This document shows, piece by piece, positions 12,018 to 23,081 of a stretch of DNA of 64,000 bases. This DNA is from Macrotis lagotis (Eukaryota > Chordata > Mammalia > Peramelemorphia > Peramelidae), in the NCBI RefSeq assembly GCF_037893015.1, contig NC_133661.1:189051991-189115990 (forward strand). Direction: 5' to 3'. The notes under the pieces are model-generated. The model was given only the letters and a program-made list of their open reading frames with translations, ran no database searches and was not told the origin of the DNA. Each line of letters begins with the position of its first letter. The first letter of the stretch is position 1. The position numbers were made by a program, and so were the translations under genes.

Positions 12018-12760
12018 CATAGTGGATTCTTGGATGCATTACAAGCTCCATTGCACTTTGGAATCTCTCATGCCAGGCCCTTTGATCCCTTAATGTTGAT
12101 GCAGCCAGGTTCTGCATAATCCTTACTGAGACTCCTTAGTATTTAAATTGTTTCTTTCTGGCTGCTGTTTTCTCTGATAGTTCTGGAATTTACCCACAAC
12201 ATTCCTTAGTGCTTACATTTTAGAATCTCTTACCAGAGAAAATTGATGTTTTCTTACAGTAGGAATTTTGCCCTCTGGTTCCATGTTATCAGGGCAATTT
12301 TCTAACATTAAATCCTTGAATATTTAGTCCAGGCTTTTTTATGTCTTCCATGTTTTCAGAAAGACCTATAATTCTCAGGTTGTTAGTCCTTAATCTATTC
12401 TCAAGGTGAGTGGTTTTACTGATGAGGTGTTTTACATTTTCTTATATTTTTTTTATTTGTTTTTGCCTTTGTTTAACAGACACTTCCTGTCTCACAGACG
12501 CTATTCTTTTGTTAGGGAAGAATTTTCTTCATTTTCCTTTGTCAAATCCTTTTCCAATTCATCAATTCTATTTTTGTAAGAGTTTTCCAATTGACCAGTT
12601 AATGTTTTGAGATAATTGTTTTCTTGTTGCAAGGTGTTAATTTTCTCTCCCAAGTTTTCCAATTGATTTTTAAACTCCTTCCTTATTTCTTCTAGGAAGG
12701 CTTTCTATGCTGGAAATCAGGTTATATACTTCTCAGAGGTTCTAGGTCTTTCTGACTTAA
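12018..12760 (-). pseudogene. L1 ORF1 remnant
   Basis: The reverse complement resembles the ORF1p C-terminal and RRM regions: the equivalents of AARKKQFKYQGATVRIMQDLA and of ERVHRSPPE in the copy at 17780-18518 can be followed. The last codons of ORF1 are lost to the deletion at about 12017. The frame is multiply interrupted. Confidence 0.65.
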
Positions 12761-13683
12761 TGTCATTTCCTTCCAAGAATTTTTCTATGGACCATCCTTT
12801 GTCCTGGCCTTTCTTCATTCGCCTAAGACCTTGCTTTGTGGAGGGGGCAGGTCATAAAGATTTGGTGTTGGGTTTCCTAGAGGCTTTACTCACTGACTGC
12901 AATATCTCCAGCTGGCCAGTAGGTGGTGCTAGAGGTTTGCTCAACTAGTGTAATCTCTATATCTTACCACTAGGTGGTGCTGGTTGCTTTCTCTGGATTG
13001 TCTATGACCTTGATTGAGGCCCTCTCCCTTGGTCTGAAGGGAGTGATTGAAGCTGTTAAATACTTTTGTCTTTGATCAATGATGGGCTATTACCTGGGGT
13101 GAGATGATCATTCTCCCTATTGTCAGCTGACCTGGTTTTGCTACTCATACACCTCTGCCTTGAGTAGAAGTAGTCTGTAATTGTGTTTGTTCTGGGAAGA
13201 GGCTTCAGCCGAAATGGAGGTGTGGGCTCTGAATTTTTCCAGATCACAGTAACCCAGGCATTGATGTCTGCAGCTCTGCAGCACTGGAATTCTCCCTCCA
13301 TCCCATCGACAAGTTCCAGAAGGTCAGTGCCACCACAAATGCCTCTGCTCTCTAGTTGACCAAAGCCATGTGGCAGACCAGGCTCTGGTTCCCAGGCCCT
13401 CAGTCTCCTGGGTTTTATCCCTGCCATTAATCATGCTAATCTGCTGCTAATTCAGTCTTCAAAATTCTCACAGATCCCATGCTCCTGGAAGAAACTGCCC
13501 TCTGTGCCTGCACTCACCCAAGGTCTTGGAAGACAAAGACTGAGAGTTGTTGTTCTCTTGGCTTTACTTTCTGGGTTTCCTAGTTTAGATTTCTGTTAAG
13601 ATGTTTGTTTCATATTATTTATGAGGGAAGATCAGGAGACTTTAGAACTGTGCCTGTCTCCTTTGCACCATCTTGCCTGGCAG
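12761..13683 (-). other. L1 5' UTR with YY1-type motif at its start
   Basis: GC-richer noncoding DNA upstream of ORF1. CAAGATGG (minus strand; ccatcttg at 13668-13675) lies about 10 bp inside the element end, the position of the YY1 site known in human L1. A 123-codon open frame at 13056-13427 is a chance frame in this UTR. Confidence 0.6.
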
Positions 13684-13699
13684 ATAAAAATATTTTTTT

Positions 13700-14241
13700 A
13701 AAAAAGATAGATGAGTATAAATGCTGAAGTAGGAAAAGTGAAAAAAGGCACACACATGTGTGCACCTAGTAAAAGTTTTCTTGTGACCAGAATAGTTACA
13801 AGTATTGAAACAAACCATAAGCAAATGGATGCTGCAGAAAAAAAAAAAAAAAAAAAGTGGGGGTGGACAAAAAGGCTTTGTCAAAATAAAATGAAATTCT
13901 AGAAAAACTCCTATAATATATAGAAGGCATTTTTAAAGTTACAGATTTTTTAACAAAATCAGTCAATAATTCATTGATGCATTGAAGTATTGATTCAGAG
14001 ATGAAATGCAAAGAATGATTGTCAAATTTTTATGGAGCTGGAGATAATATATGAAATCATCTGATTTTTCCACAGCATGCAGAAAAAAATAGTTAAGTTT
14101 TTTTGCTTGTATATTGTTATTTCTCCAAGAAAGCCAAAAAATAATAAAACCATGTACTGTAATTCATGGGACGTAAGTTTGGAAGGAAAAAATAGGTGAA
14201 TAAATTGTATTCCATGAGAAATGAAGAAGGTTACACTGGGT
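13700..14241. other. Duplicated noncoding DNA with an A18 run
   Basis: This aligns with about 46775-47295 of copy B. A pure A run sits at about 13839-13857; copy B has only aaaaaaa here. No gene. Confidence 0.5.
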
Positions 14242-14257
14242 TGATGGATCACTTTTA

Positions 14258-14474
14258 TTTATTTATTTATACATTTATTTATTTATTTATTTATTTATTT
14301 GTTTGTTTGTTTGTTTGTTTGTTTGTTTATTTATTTTTTGCAAGGCAAATGGGGTTAAGTGGCTTGCCCAAGGCCACACATCTAGGTAATTATTAAGTGT
14401 CTGAGACCAGATTTGAACCCAGGTACTCCTGACTGCAAGGCCGGTGCTTTATACACTACGCCACCAAGCTGCTG
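14258..14474 (-). mobile_element. Marsupial tRNA-derived SINE with long (TTTA)n(TTTG)n tail and 16-bp TSD
   Basis: A tetranucleotide tail (about 14258-14338), then caaatggggttaagtggctt and the rest of the SINE. An exact 16-bp TSD tgatggatcactttta occurs at 14242-14257 and 14475-14490. Copy B near 47295-47305 has an empty site. Confidence 0.95.
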
Positions 14475-14490
14475 TGATGGATCACTTTTA

Positions 14491-14929
14491 ATAATTTACC
14501 TGTCCTTATAGTTCTTATGTGCCTGTTCACCTGTCCCATTACTTTTAGCTTTCCCTTTCCCCTGACTTCTGTTTTAAAATTTTACCTATTCCAAAATCAA
14601 GTTATCATACCACAGAAGCTCTTTCAAATTTATACTCATTAAATCCATATTGCAATATTGAAATAACTCACTTTTTCAGGCTTCATAATACTTGATCTTT
14701 TTTGATATAAGAAACGCTTCTTCATTTATGCATACTGTTTCCTCAGTAATTTTCCAGTGATTCTTCTCGGTGGCAATAGAATTTTTTTTAAATATTAAAT
14801 AAGTTAATATGATATTTTGGCATTTGCTTTGTGTGAGGCAATGATGTAAAGAATTGCTAGTTACATTTTATTGCTTTACAATACATGAAAGTCAAAATAA
14901 ACTGTAATGAGAGAACAATATGGAACTAT
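14491..14929. other. Duplicated noncoding DNA, nothing recognised
   Basis: This aligns with about 47305-47729 of copy B; no gene or repeat seen. Confidence 0.4.
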
Positions 14930-15015
14930 GACCAAAGAGTAATAAAACCGATCATCCCATCACCTAGCAATATTAATGCTAGGCCAATATCCAGAAGAAA
15001 TCATAAAAAAAAATG
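14930..15015 (+). mobile_element. Old L1 ORF2 3' fragment, last piece shared by the two copies
   Basis: The text around aatgctaggccaatatcc decodes as a worn form of the PAIPLLGLYPE motif of L1 ORF2. It aligns with 47730-47815, after which copy B continues along the L1 tail and copy A does not. This is therefore the right limit of the visible A/B alignment. Confidence 0.6.
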
Positions 15016-15560
15016 GCAAAACTGTTTTCTTTAGTCAAATGAGTCATGCAGAAGAATTCTGAAAATTTGATTGAGGAAATCAGTTCATTTATATGTAAAA
15101 TTAAACAAATGGAAAAAGAAAATAACTTGAAAAAAATAATATTGACCACAGTAAAAAGAATACAACTCATCTATAATTCAAATCAACTTACTGGAGCAGA
15201 ACTACAATTGATGTAAAATTCAAACCAAACAACTGGAAAGGGAATTCAGCTCATCAAAATATAAAATTAACCAACTGGAAAGAAAACACAAAAGATATAC
15301 TGAAGAAAATTGCTAAAAATTAGAAACAGATAGAAAGCAATGAAACTATGAGTCACCCAAATGCCATGAACAAAATAAAAAAATACTGAAAAACCTGATG
15401 AAAATTCATTTTATAGGAAATACAAATAACCTGGAAAATACATCCAGGAGAAAAAATAAACCTAGATCAAAAAAGAGCCTGGAAAATAACTTTCAGACTA
15501 TTATCAGGAAAAACAGTCCAATTAAAATGGGTAAAGAGGAAAAAACAATCATTGAAAGAA
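15016..15560 (+). mobile_element. Probable old L1 ORF1 (coiled-coil) remnant
   Basis: Repeated pieces such as aactggaaaga, together with a frame reading LENTSRRKN (near 15430), resemble the ORF1 coiled coil and the LENRSRRNN entry into the RRM. It ends where a new L1 5' end starts at about 15561. Strongly decayed, so the call is tentative. Confidence 0.4.
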
Positions 15561-16203
15561 TATACATGGGACTTCTGACCAAGATGGCATTGAGTGGCCA
15601 AGTACTGTCATCAGTTGTCTTGTATTTCACTCAGAACTAACATAAATCAAGTCTCTTAACAAAATTTTGATCCATGTAACCCGGAGAGGAACTTTGGAGA
15701 AGAAAAATGAGGTATTTCTCAGGGGAGTGTGGGTGATCAGGGAGCAGAGAGCAGAGAGCCAGCACAGGGGTTGCCAGGGTGAGGCCTGGGGACTAACCTG
15801 AGAACAACAGTGGAAGTGTTTGCTGTCTGTGCAGCAGTAAGGAGATCTCCAGCACAGAAACATTTGCCATGTGGGGTGAGAGAGCTCCAGCATGGTGACT
15901 AGATATTGATCTGGTCAGTTTGACTGGTATGGAAGACCAGGGACAAATGTTACATATATTCAGCAAAGTCCCAATTTCAAGTTGAGTCCCCCCCCCCCAT
16001 TCCTCTTGGAGAAAGTGACTGTTCCCAGAACACTCATAACTTGTTACTTATTCTAACAGAATGATGTAAAAATAATATGGCTTTAAAAAGAGGAAGAGTA
16101 AAGAGATGGAGTATGGAGGAGTTTCAATGGCTAAATTACATCACATGAAGAGGAACAAAGAACCTATTGCAATACAGGCGAAGAGGGGTAGGATGTGAGA
16201 ACT
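15561..16203 (+). mobile_element. Old L1, 5' part: 5' UTR and spacer, ORF1 missing (left piece of an interrupted element)
   Basis: It begins gggacttctgaccaagatgg (YY1-type CAAGATGG at 15580-15587) and carries about 400 bp of 5' UTR ending at a C10 tract near 15987-15996. It then passes straight into the ORF1-ORF2 spacer (gagaaagtgactgttccc matches gagaaagactctaataac at about 18742). ORF1 is deleted. It stops at the TSD acttgaatctt (16204-16214), where the HAL1-like element begins, and resumes at 25433. Confidence 0.7.
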
Positions 16204-16390
16204 ACTTGAATCTTTTATTTTTTCTCAATTTTATTTATACTTATTTTGTACAAATGATGTTTACTTTAAACAATACCAAAAAATTCTTGTTTGAGAGTAT
16301 GCATAATAACGCATCTTCCACCAAAAAATATAGACCTGCATGCGCAACAAAGTAAAAGGAAAGAGAAAACAATTAGAGTTAAAATTAATA

Positions 16391-16432
16391 ATAGTAATAA
16401 TAATAATAATTATTATTATTATTATAATAAGG
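16391..16432. repeat. (AAT)n/(ATT)n linker
   Basis: Trinucleotide run at the outer edge of the first SINE module. The same AAT-ATT pattern stands before the second module in copy D (48982-49036). Confidence 0.85.
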
Positions 16433-16545
16433 GCACCCAGGAGCACGCATACCCAAATCCAGCCCTAAACAAACAAAAATCACCAAACTGTGTGACTCCA
16501 GTCAAGCCACCTCAACCCCATGGCCCTGCAAAAAACAAAATAATA
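16433..16545 (+). repeat. SINE-type module 1 in the HAL1-like 3' region (shortened)
   Basis: The stretch aaatccagccc ... ctgtgtgactccagtcaagcc ... atggccctgcaaaa is the 3' half of the tRNA-derived SINE, with about 40 bp of the body lost compared with the equivalent module at 48826-48970. Antisense to the host element. Confidence 0.7.
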
Positions 16546-16610
16546 TTCAAAATAATAATAATAATAATAATAATAATAGTAATAATAGTAATAATAACAA
16601 TAATAGCAGG
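16546..16610. repeat. (AAT)n linker
   Basis: About 20 AAT units with a few AGT/AAC interruptions, joining SINE modules 1 and 2. Confidence 0.9.
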
Positions 16611-16757
16611 GGCAGCCTGATTGCACAGTGGACAAGCACCGGCCCTGGAGCCAGGAGCACCTGGGTCCAAATTAGGTCTTATTCACCCAACAATCACCCA
16701 GCTGTGTGGCCCTTGGCAAGCCACCCAAAACCATCTGCCCTGCATCCAAAACATGGC
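16611..16757 (+). repeat. SINE-type module 2 in the HAL1-like 3' region
   Basis: It reads ggggcagcctgattgcacag, tggacaagcaccggccctgg, cacccaacaatcacccagct and gtgtggcccttggcaagcc. The cacccaacaatcaccc variant (usual SINE acacttaataattacc) is shared with module 2 of copy D and, with one change, module 1 of copy D. Confidence 0.8.
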
Positions 16758-16758
16758 A

Positions 16759-16761
16759 ATG

Positions 16762-16818
<57 letters not shown>
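16759..16818. repeat. (AAT)n microsatellite
   Basis: About 20 perfect AAT units forming the tail of SINE module 2; translated it gives poly-isoleucine, not a gene. Confidence 0.95.
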
Positions 16819-17017
16819 GTGCTTCAGTCTGTGTTCCAACCTCACCAGCTCTGTCAGGGGTGGATTGCATTCTTTAGGATAAGTCCATCACAAAAGCTAC
16901 TTCCAAATTTTTCCACTGTGGCCATTGCTGATTGTAACTCCCTCCATTGGTACTTTGCCACTACCATATACTATATTTTCTCTCTGCTTTCACTCTGTCC
17001 TTCTTCTTAAATGTGCC

Positions 17018-17155
17018 ATAGGGTAGCTTAGTGGTGCAGCAGACAGATCCTTGACTGCGGCCAAAAGACCCTGAGCTGACATACCATGTCTTAGGCGTAG
17101 CATACACCCAAACCCTATGGACCTGGACAGGCCATCCAATTCCAGCCCCTTCCAC
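17018..17155 (+). repeat. SINE-like module 3 in the HAL1-like 3' region
   Basis: It runs from gggtagcttagtggtgcagc to ccatccaattccagcccctt, a worn relative of the tRNA-derived SINE head. The same insert lies at the same place in copy D (49415-49555); copy E (52270-52300) runs across the point without it. Confidence 0.55.
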
Positions 17156-17779
17156 AAAGTAAAAACGAAGATGTGTTATATCTCACCATGCTACCCGCAC
17201 TGTTCACCCTATTCTCCATCACTCAAATGCCCCCTTCACCCTGTCCTCCTTAGTCTAGATGTCTATACTCTATTAAGTACATATGCTGTTTCCTCTCCTA
17301 GCTACCTCTGATGAGAGCCAAGGTTCCCTCATTCCCCCTTGCCTTCCCCCCTTCCATATCATAGCAATAGGTCATTGTAATAAAAAATCTTTTTATATGA
17401 AATATCTTAGCCTATTCCACCTCTCCTTTCTCTTACTCCCATTACATTTTCCTTTTAGCCATTGACTCCATTTTACACTATCTTATTTCTTCAAAATAAA
17501 CTCTCTCCTGAGCTTCATCAATAAAAGCAACTTCTACCTGCTCTATTAAATGAGAAAGTTCATATGAGTGTTATCAGTATCATTTTTCACTTCAGGAATA
17601 CATGTAGTTCATTATCATTAAGTCCCTCAAATCTCTCAGATCATCAATTGGGCAATTACAAAATGAGAATAAGTCTCTCACAGAATCAAGGACAAATATA
17701 AAATGAGAATAATTCTCTCAGATCCTCAAATGGGCAAATGCAAAAAGAAATTAATTCTCTCAAAACCTGAATTCATCAA

Positions 17780-18518
17780 ATGGAAAGCTCTTTCAAAAGT
17801 AGAATTGACCAGTTGGAAAAGGAGTTGCAAAAGGTTAATGAAGAAAACTCCTCCCCCAAAATAAGAAAGAAGTCTACAGAAACTAATGACTCCATGAGAT
17901 GGCAAGAGTCATTTAAACAAAATCAAAAACTAGAAAAAATAGGAGCAAATGTAAAATACCTCATCAACAAAAACCACTGACATCCAGAATAGATTGAGGA
18001 GGGGAAACCTGAAAATTATAGGACTTCCTGAAAACATTGAAGAGAAAAAAAGCCTGGACTTAATATTACAAGATCTAGTGATGGAAAACTGCCCTGATAT
18101 CATGGAACCAGAAGGTAAAGTAATTATTGAAAGAGTACATCGATCCCCACCAGAAAAATATCTGAAAATGAAAACACCAAGTAATGTTGTGGCCAAACTC
18201 CAGAGCTATCAGATAAAAGAGAAAATCCTGTAAGCAGCCAGAAAGAAACAATTTAAATATCAAGGAGCCACAGTAAGGATCATGCAGGACCTGGCTGCAT
18301 CAAATTTAAGGGATCGAAGGGCCTGGAACAAGATATTTCGAAGAGCATGGGAGCTTGGAATGCAGCCAATAATCTACTTTCTGGCAAAGTTGACCCTTCT
18401 CTTCCAGGGAAAAAGATGGACATTTAACGAATTGGAAGAATTCCTAAAATTTCTGATGGAAAAACCAGAACTGAACAGAATATTTGGACATCAAACAGGA
18501 GGTTCAAGAGACACATGA
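17780..18518 (+). pseudogene. L1 ORF1 (RNA-binding ORF1p), 5'-truncated
   Basis: The N-terminal part (17780-17977) is a coiled coil of the ORF1p trimer (RIDQLEKELQKVNEENSS). After a stop and frame change comes the RRM (NLKIIGLPEN, ERVHRSPPE) at 17994-18231, then a stop codon in place of the conserved (K)AARKKQF residue. The C-terminal domain (RAWELGMQP, LFQGKRWTFNELEEF, PELNRIFG) follows at 18282-18518. ORF1p is an RNA chaperone that packages L1 RNA. This copy is broken in at least two places and lacks its start. Confidence 0.85.
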
Positions 18519-19232
18519 AAAGATAAAAAAAGGGGGGGGATGGTAAAAGGGAAAAAATGCAATCCTGTAAGTTGAAACTGGCTATATACCAGCATGGGTG
18601 GGAGGGGCGAACATTCTCATAAATCTTGAGAATTGTAACTTTATCAGAGAGAATACACCTAGCCAGAAATGATGGACATTCATGACCTATTCATGAGACT
18701 GCTATCTAATGGCATGTAACTGGCTTTAACCCCACTTGGGAGAAAGACTCTAATAACTCTCAGGAATTTTGACTCTATTCAATAGAATATAGTACACTAA
18801 AAGGGACAGACACTCAGAATTTTCTATGACTTAGAATAATGTAAAAAAACACTAACTCTTTAAAAGGGCAGACAGGAAAAAGACTGGAGGAGGGAGGGGA
18901 TTGAATGGGGTAAATATCATTGTACTAAGAGGTACAAAAAACCTATGGTAATAGAGGGGAAGAAGGGAGCAGAGGAGAAACACCTGAATCTTCTTCTCAT
19001 CAGACTTGGCTTAAAGTCAATCTACACATAATCAGTTATCTTATAAACCATTTAACTTTTCAAGTAATACAAGGGGAAAAGGGGAGGAGGGGACAGAGAA
19101 AGGAAAGTGGAGTGGGGGAAAAGGGGAAATAACAAAAGGAAGGGAAGGGAAAGGGGAAAGAAAGTGGAGGGTGTGATTTAGGAGGGCAAACACACTGAAG
19201 GGGTTGTATTCAGAAAAAAAATACTGGGGAAT

Positions 19233-22200
19233 GTGGATAAAGGGGGGAAAGGGGGAAAATACAAACAGAGGGAAGATAGCACAGAGGGCAATGAAGAATT
19301 AGTAATCATAACCTTGAATGTGAATGGGATGATCTATCCCTTACAATGTAAGCAAATAGCAGAGTGGATTAAAAACCAGAATCCTACAATATGCTGCTTA
19401 CAAGAAACTCATTTGAATCAGAGAGATATAGATAGAGTAAAGGTAAAAGGTTGGAGCAAAATATATTTTGCTTCAGTGGAAGTAAAAAAAAAGCAGGGGT
19501 AGCAATCCTTATCTCAGACAAAGCAGCAGCAAAATTACATAGCATTAAAAGAGAAAAGGAAGGAAACTTTATCCTTCTAAAAGTTGCCATAGACAATATA
19601 GTCATTTCAATATTGAATATATGTGCACCCAGTGGGACAAATTCTTAAAGGAGAAACTGAAAGAACTACAGGAGGACATGGATAGCAAAACTCTACTAGT
19701 GGGTGAAGTCTATCTCCTGCTATCAGATCTAGATAAATCGAATCATAAAATAAACAAGAAAGAAAACAAGGCAGTAAATAGATTGTTAGAAAAATTAGAT
19801 ATGGTATACTTATGGAGGAAACTGAATGGGGATAGAAAGGAATATACCTTTTTCTCTGCAGTACATGGAACATATACAAAAATTGACCATGTACTAGGAC
19901 ATAAAATCCTAATGATCAACTGTAGAAATGCAGAAATAGTGAATACATTTTTCTCTGATCGCAATGCAATCAAATTCATATGTAATACTGGGCCAAGGAG
20001 ATATAGTGCCAGAACAAATTGGAAACTGAATAACATAATTTTAAAAAATGAGAGGACCAAAAAACAAATTATACAAAGTATTAACCATTTTATACTAGAA
20101 AATGATAATAATGAAACAACATGCCAAAACCTATGGGATTCATTCAAAGCGACTCTCAGGGGATATATTATAGCTCTAAATGCTTACATGAATGAATTGG
20201 AGAAAGCGGAAATCAATGAACTAAAAATGCCACTAAAAAAATTAGAGAAAAATCAAATTAAAAATCCCCAGTTAAGTACCAAATTAGAAATCCTAAAAAT
20301 TAAATGAGAAATTAATAAAATAGAAAGCAAAAAATTAATGAATTAATAAATAAAACCAAAAGTTGGTATTATGAAAAAAACAATAAAATTGATAAACCTC
20401 TGGTCAATGTGATTTAAAAAAAGAAAGAAGAAAACCAAATTGCTATTATAATAAATGAAAAAGATGAACTCACCACCAATGAGGAGAAAATTAAAGAAAT
20501 AATTGAAAATTATTTTGCCCAACTGTCTGCCAATTAATTTGATAATCTAAGGGAAATGGATGAATATTTACAAAAATATAAGTTCCCCAGGTTAAATGAA
20601 GAGGAGATTAAATACCTAAACAAATCTATCTCAGAAAAAGAAATTCAACAAGCCATTATTGAACTCCTGAAAAAAAAAATCTCCAGGGCCTGATAGATTC
20701 ACAAGTGAATTCTAACAAAGATTTAAGGAACAATTAGTTCCAATCTTATATATATATATACTCTTTGGAAAAATAGGAAAACATGGAACTCTGCCTAACT
20801 CTTTCTATGAAACCAATATGGTATTGTTACCTAAACCAGGAAGAGTTAAAGCCGAGAAAGAAAATTATAAACCTATTTCCCTGATGCAAAAATCCTAAAT
20901 AAAATCTTAGCAAAATAATTACAGCAAGTCATCACTAGGATAATACATTATGATCAAGTAGGATTTATTCCAAGAATGCAGGGTTGGTTCAATATGAGGA
21001 AAACTGTTAATATACTCAATTATATCAACAACAAACCTATCAGAAACCGTATGATCATATCAATAGATACTGAAAATTCTTTTGACAAAATACAGCATCA
21101 ATTCCTATTAAAAAAAACACTAGAGAGTGTAGGCATAAATGGACTGTTCCTTAAAATAAATAGCAGTATCTATTTGACACCATCAACCAGCATTATATTC
21201 AATGGGGCAAGGCTAGAGGTATTCCAAATAATATCAGGGGTGAAACAATGGTGCCCATCATCACCACTACTATTCAATATTGTATTAGAAATGATAGCAT
21301 TAGCAATTATAGAAGAAAAAGAAATTGAAGGAATTAGAATTGGGAAGGGAGAGACAAACCTCTCACTCTTTGCATATGATGTGATGGTCTACCTAGAGAA
21401 TCCCAACAAATCATCCAAGAGACTACTGGAAACAATTAGCAATATTAGCAAAGTTGCAGGTTATAAAATAAACCCTAATAAATCCTCAACTTTTCTATAT
21501 ATGTCTAGCAAGAAACAGCAGGAAGTGTTAGAACTAAAAATCCCATTCAAAGTACCCTCAGACAATATAAAATATTTGGGAGTCTATTTGCCAAGACAGA
21601 CTCAGAATCTTTTTTAAAACAATTATAAAACACTTCTCAAACAAGTTAAATCAGATTTAAATAACTGGGAAAATATCAAGTGCTCAACGATAGGTAGATC
21701 TATTATAATATAAATGACAATTATACCAAAACTAAACTATCTGTTTAGTGCCCTACCAATCAAAATTCCAAAAAATTACTTTAACTATTTAGAAAAAAAA
21801 TTGTAAGTAAATTCATATGGAGAAATGAAAAGTCAAGAATTGCCAGGAGCTTAATGAAAAAAGTAAAAAAGGAGGTGGCTTAGCCCTACCTGATCTAAAA
21901 TTATATTATAAAGCCACAGTCATCAAAACTGCTTGGTATTAGCTAAGAAATAGAGTGGTGGACCAATGGAATAGAATAGGTACAAAAGCAGGAGATGATT
22001 ACAATAATCTGCTGTTTGATAAACCCAAAGAGTCTGGCCATTGGCATAAAAACTCCCTCGTTGATAAAAATTCCTGGGATAATTGGAAGTTAGGATGGAA
22101 GAAACTTAGATTAGACCAACACCTCACATGCTTTATCATGATAAGATCCAAATGGTCACAGGACATAGACATAAAAATACAATACTATAAGCAAATTAGT

Positions 22201-23081
22201 CTAGTCTACCTGTCAAATCTATGGAAATGGGAGCGGTTTATGACTAAGGAAAAGTTTGAGAACATCACCAAAAACCAATTAGATGATTTCGATTACATTA
22301 AATTAAAAAGCTTTTGCACAGATTAAACCAATGTAACCAAGATAAAAAAAATGTAGCAAATTGGGAAACAATCTTTACTACTAATTATTCTGACAAAGGA
22401 CTCATTTCTAAAATATACAGAGAACTGAGTCATATTTTTAAAACAAAAGGCCATTCCCCAATTGACAAATGGTCAAAGGATATGCAAAGGCAGTTTACAG
22501 ATGAGGAAATCAAAGCAATCCATAGCCATATGGAAAAATGCTCTAAATCATTATTTATTAGAGAAATGTAAATTAAAGCTTCTCTGAGGTACCACCTCAC
22601 ACCTCTCAGATTGGCCAATATGAACAGGAAGGATAATGATCATTGTTGGGAGGGTTGTGGGAAATCTTGGACACTACTACACTGTTGGTGGAGCTGTGAA
22701 CTCATCCAACCCTTCTGGAGAGCTATTTGTAACTATGCCCAAATGGCAACAAAAATGTGCATACCCTTTGACCCAGCAATACCACTACTGGGTTTATACC
22801 CTGAAGAGATGATGAAAAAGGATATAAACATTACTTGTACAAAAATATTTATAGCAGCCCTGTTTGTGGTGGCAAAGAATTGGAAATCTAGTAAATGTCC
22901 TTCAATTCGGGAATGGCTTAGCAAACTGTGGGATATGTATGTCTTGGAAAACTATTGTTCTATTAGAAACCAGGAGGGACGGGATTTTAGGGAAGCCTGC
23001 AGGGATTTGCATGCACTGATGCTGAGTGAGATGAGCAGAACCAGAAAAACACTGTACATCCTAACAGCAACATGGGAGTGA
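19233..23081 (+). pseudogene. L1 ORF2 (endonuclease-reverse transcriptase), broken
   Basis: Endonuclease: IITLNVNG (about 19305), CCLQETHL (about 19395), then continuation in other frames. RT: FDKIQHQFLLKK (about 21080), [10 protein letters not shown] (about 21260) and the active-site region LSLFAYDVMVYLENP (about 21365), where the usual FADD reads FAYD, so catalysis would be lost even without the stops. The C-terminal cysteine motif C-x3-C-x7-H-x4-C is kept (CWEGCG...HCWWSC, 22640-22695), followed by IPFDPAIPLLGLYPEE and KIFIAALFVVAKNW. The longest surviving frames are 228, 213 and 156 codons. ORF2p normally nicks target DNA and primes reverse transcription. Confidence 0.9.

Larger units (their letters stand above)
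9718..13683 (-). mobile_element. L1 LINE with intact 5' end and large internal deletion, copy A only
   Basis: Reading on the minus strand, the element starts at about 13683 with gcaagatggtgcaaagg, has a 5' UTR (to about 12760), then ORF1 sequence (about 12760-12020). It jumps near 12017 into the ORF2 reverse transcriptase and runs to the ORF2 C-terminus (about 10230) and a 3' UTR ending near 9718. The missing part is the ORF1 end, spacer, endonuclease and early RT. Near-identical AT-rich direct repeats, aataaaaaatgttttt (9702-9717) and ataaaaatattttttt (13684-13699), flank it. Copy B at about 46755-46775 has one uninterrupted version of the site. The coding parts contain many stops. Confidence 0.9.

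Noticed and set aside
13056-13427. 123-codon minus-strand frame with proline-rich sequence
   Set aside because: It lies in the L1 5' UTR and has no similarity to L1 proteins.
16759-16818. AAT arrays considered as CRISPR-like or satellite repeats
   Set aside because: They are simple trinucleotide repeats without spacers, attached to SINE tails in a mammalian genome.
16621-17010. 129-codon plus-strand frame with a poly-isoleucine tract
   Set aside because: It runs through SINE module 2 and an (AAT)n array; no protein family resemblance.
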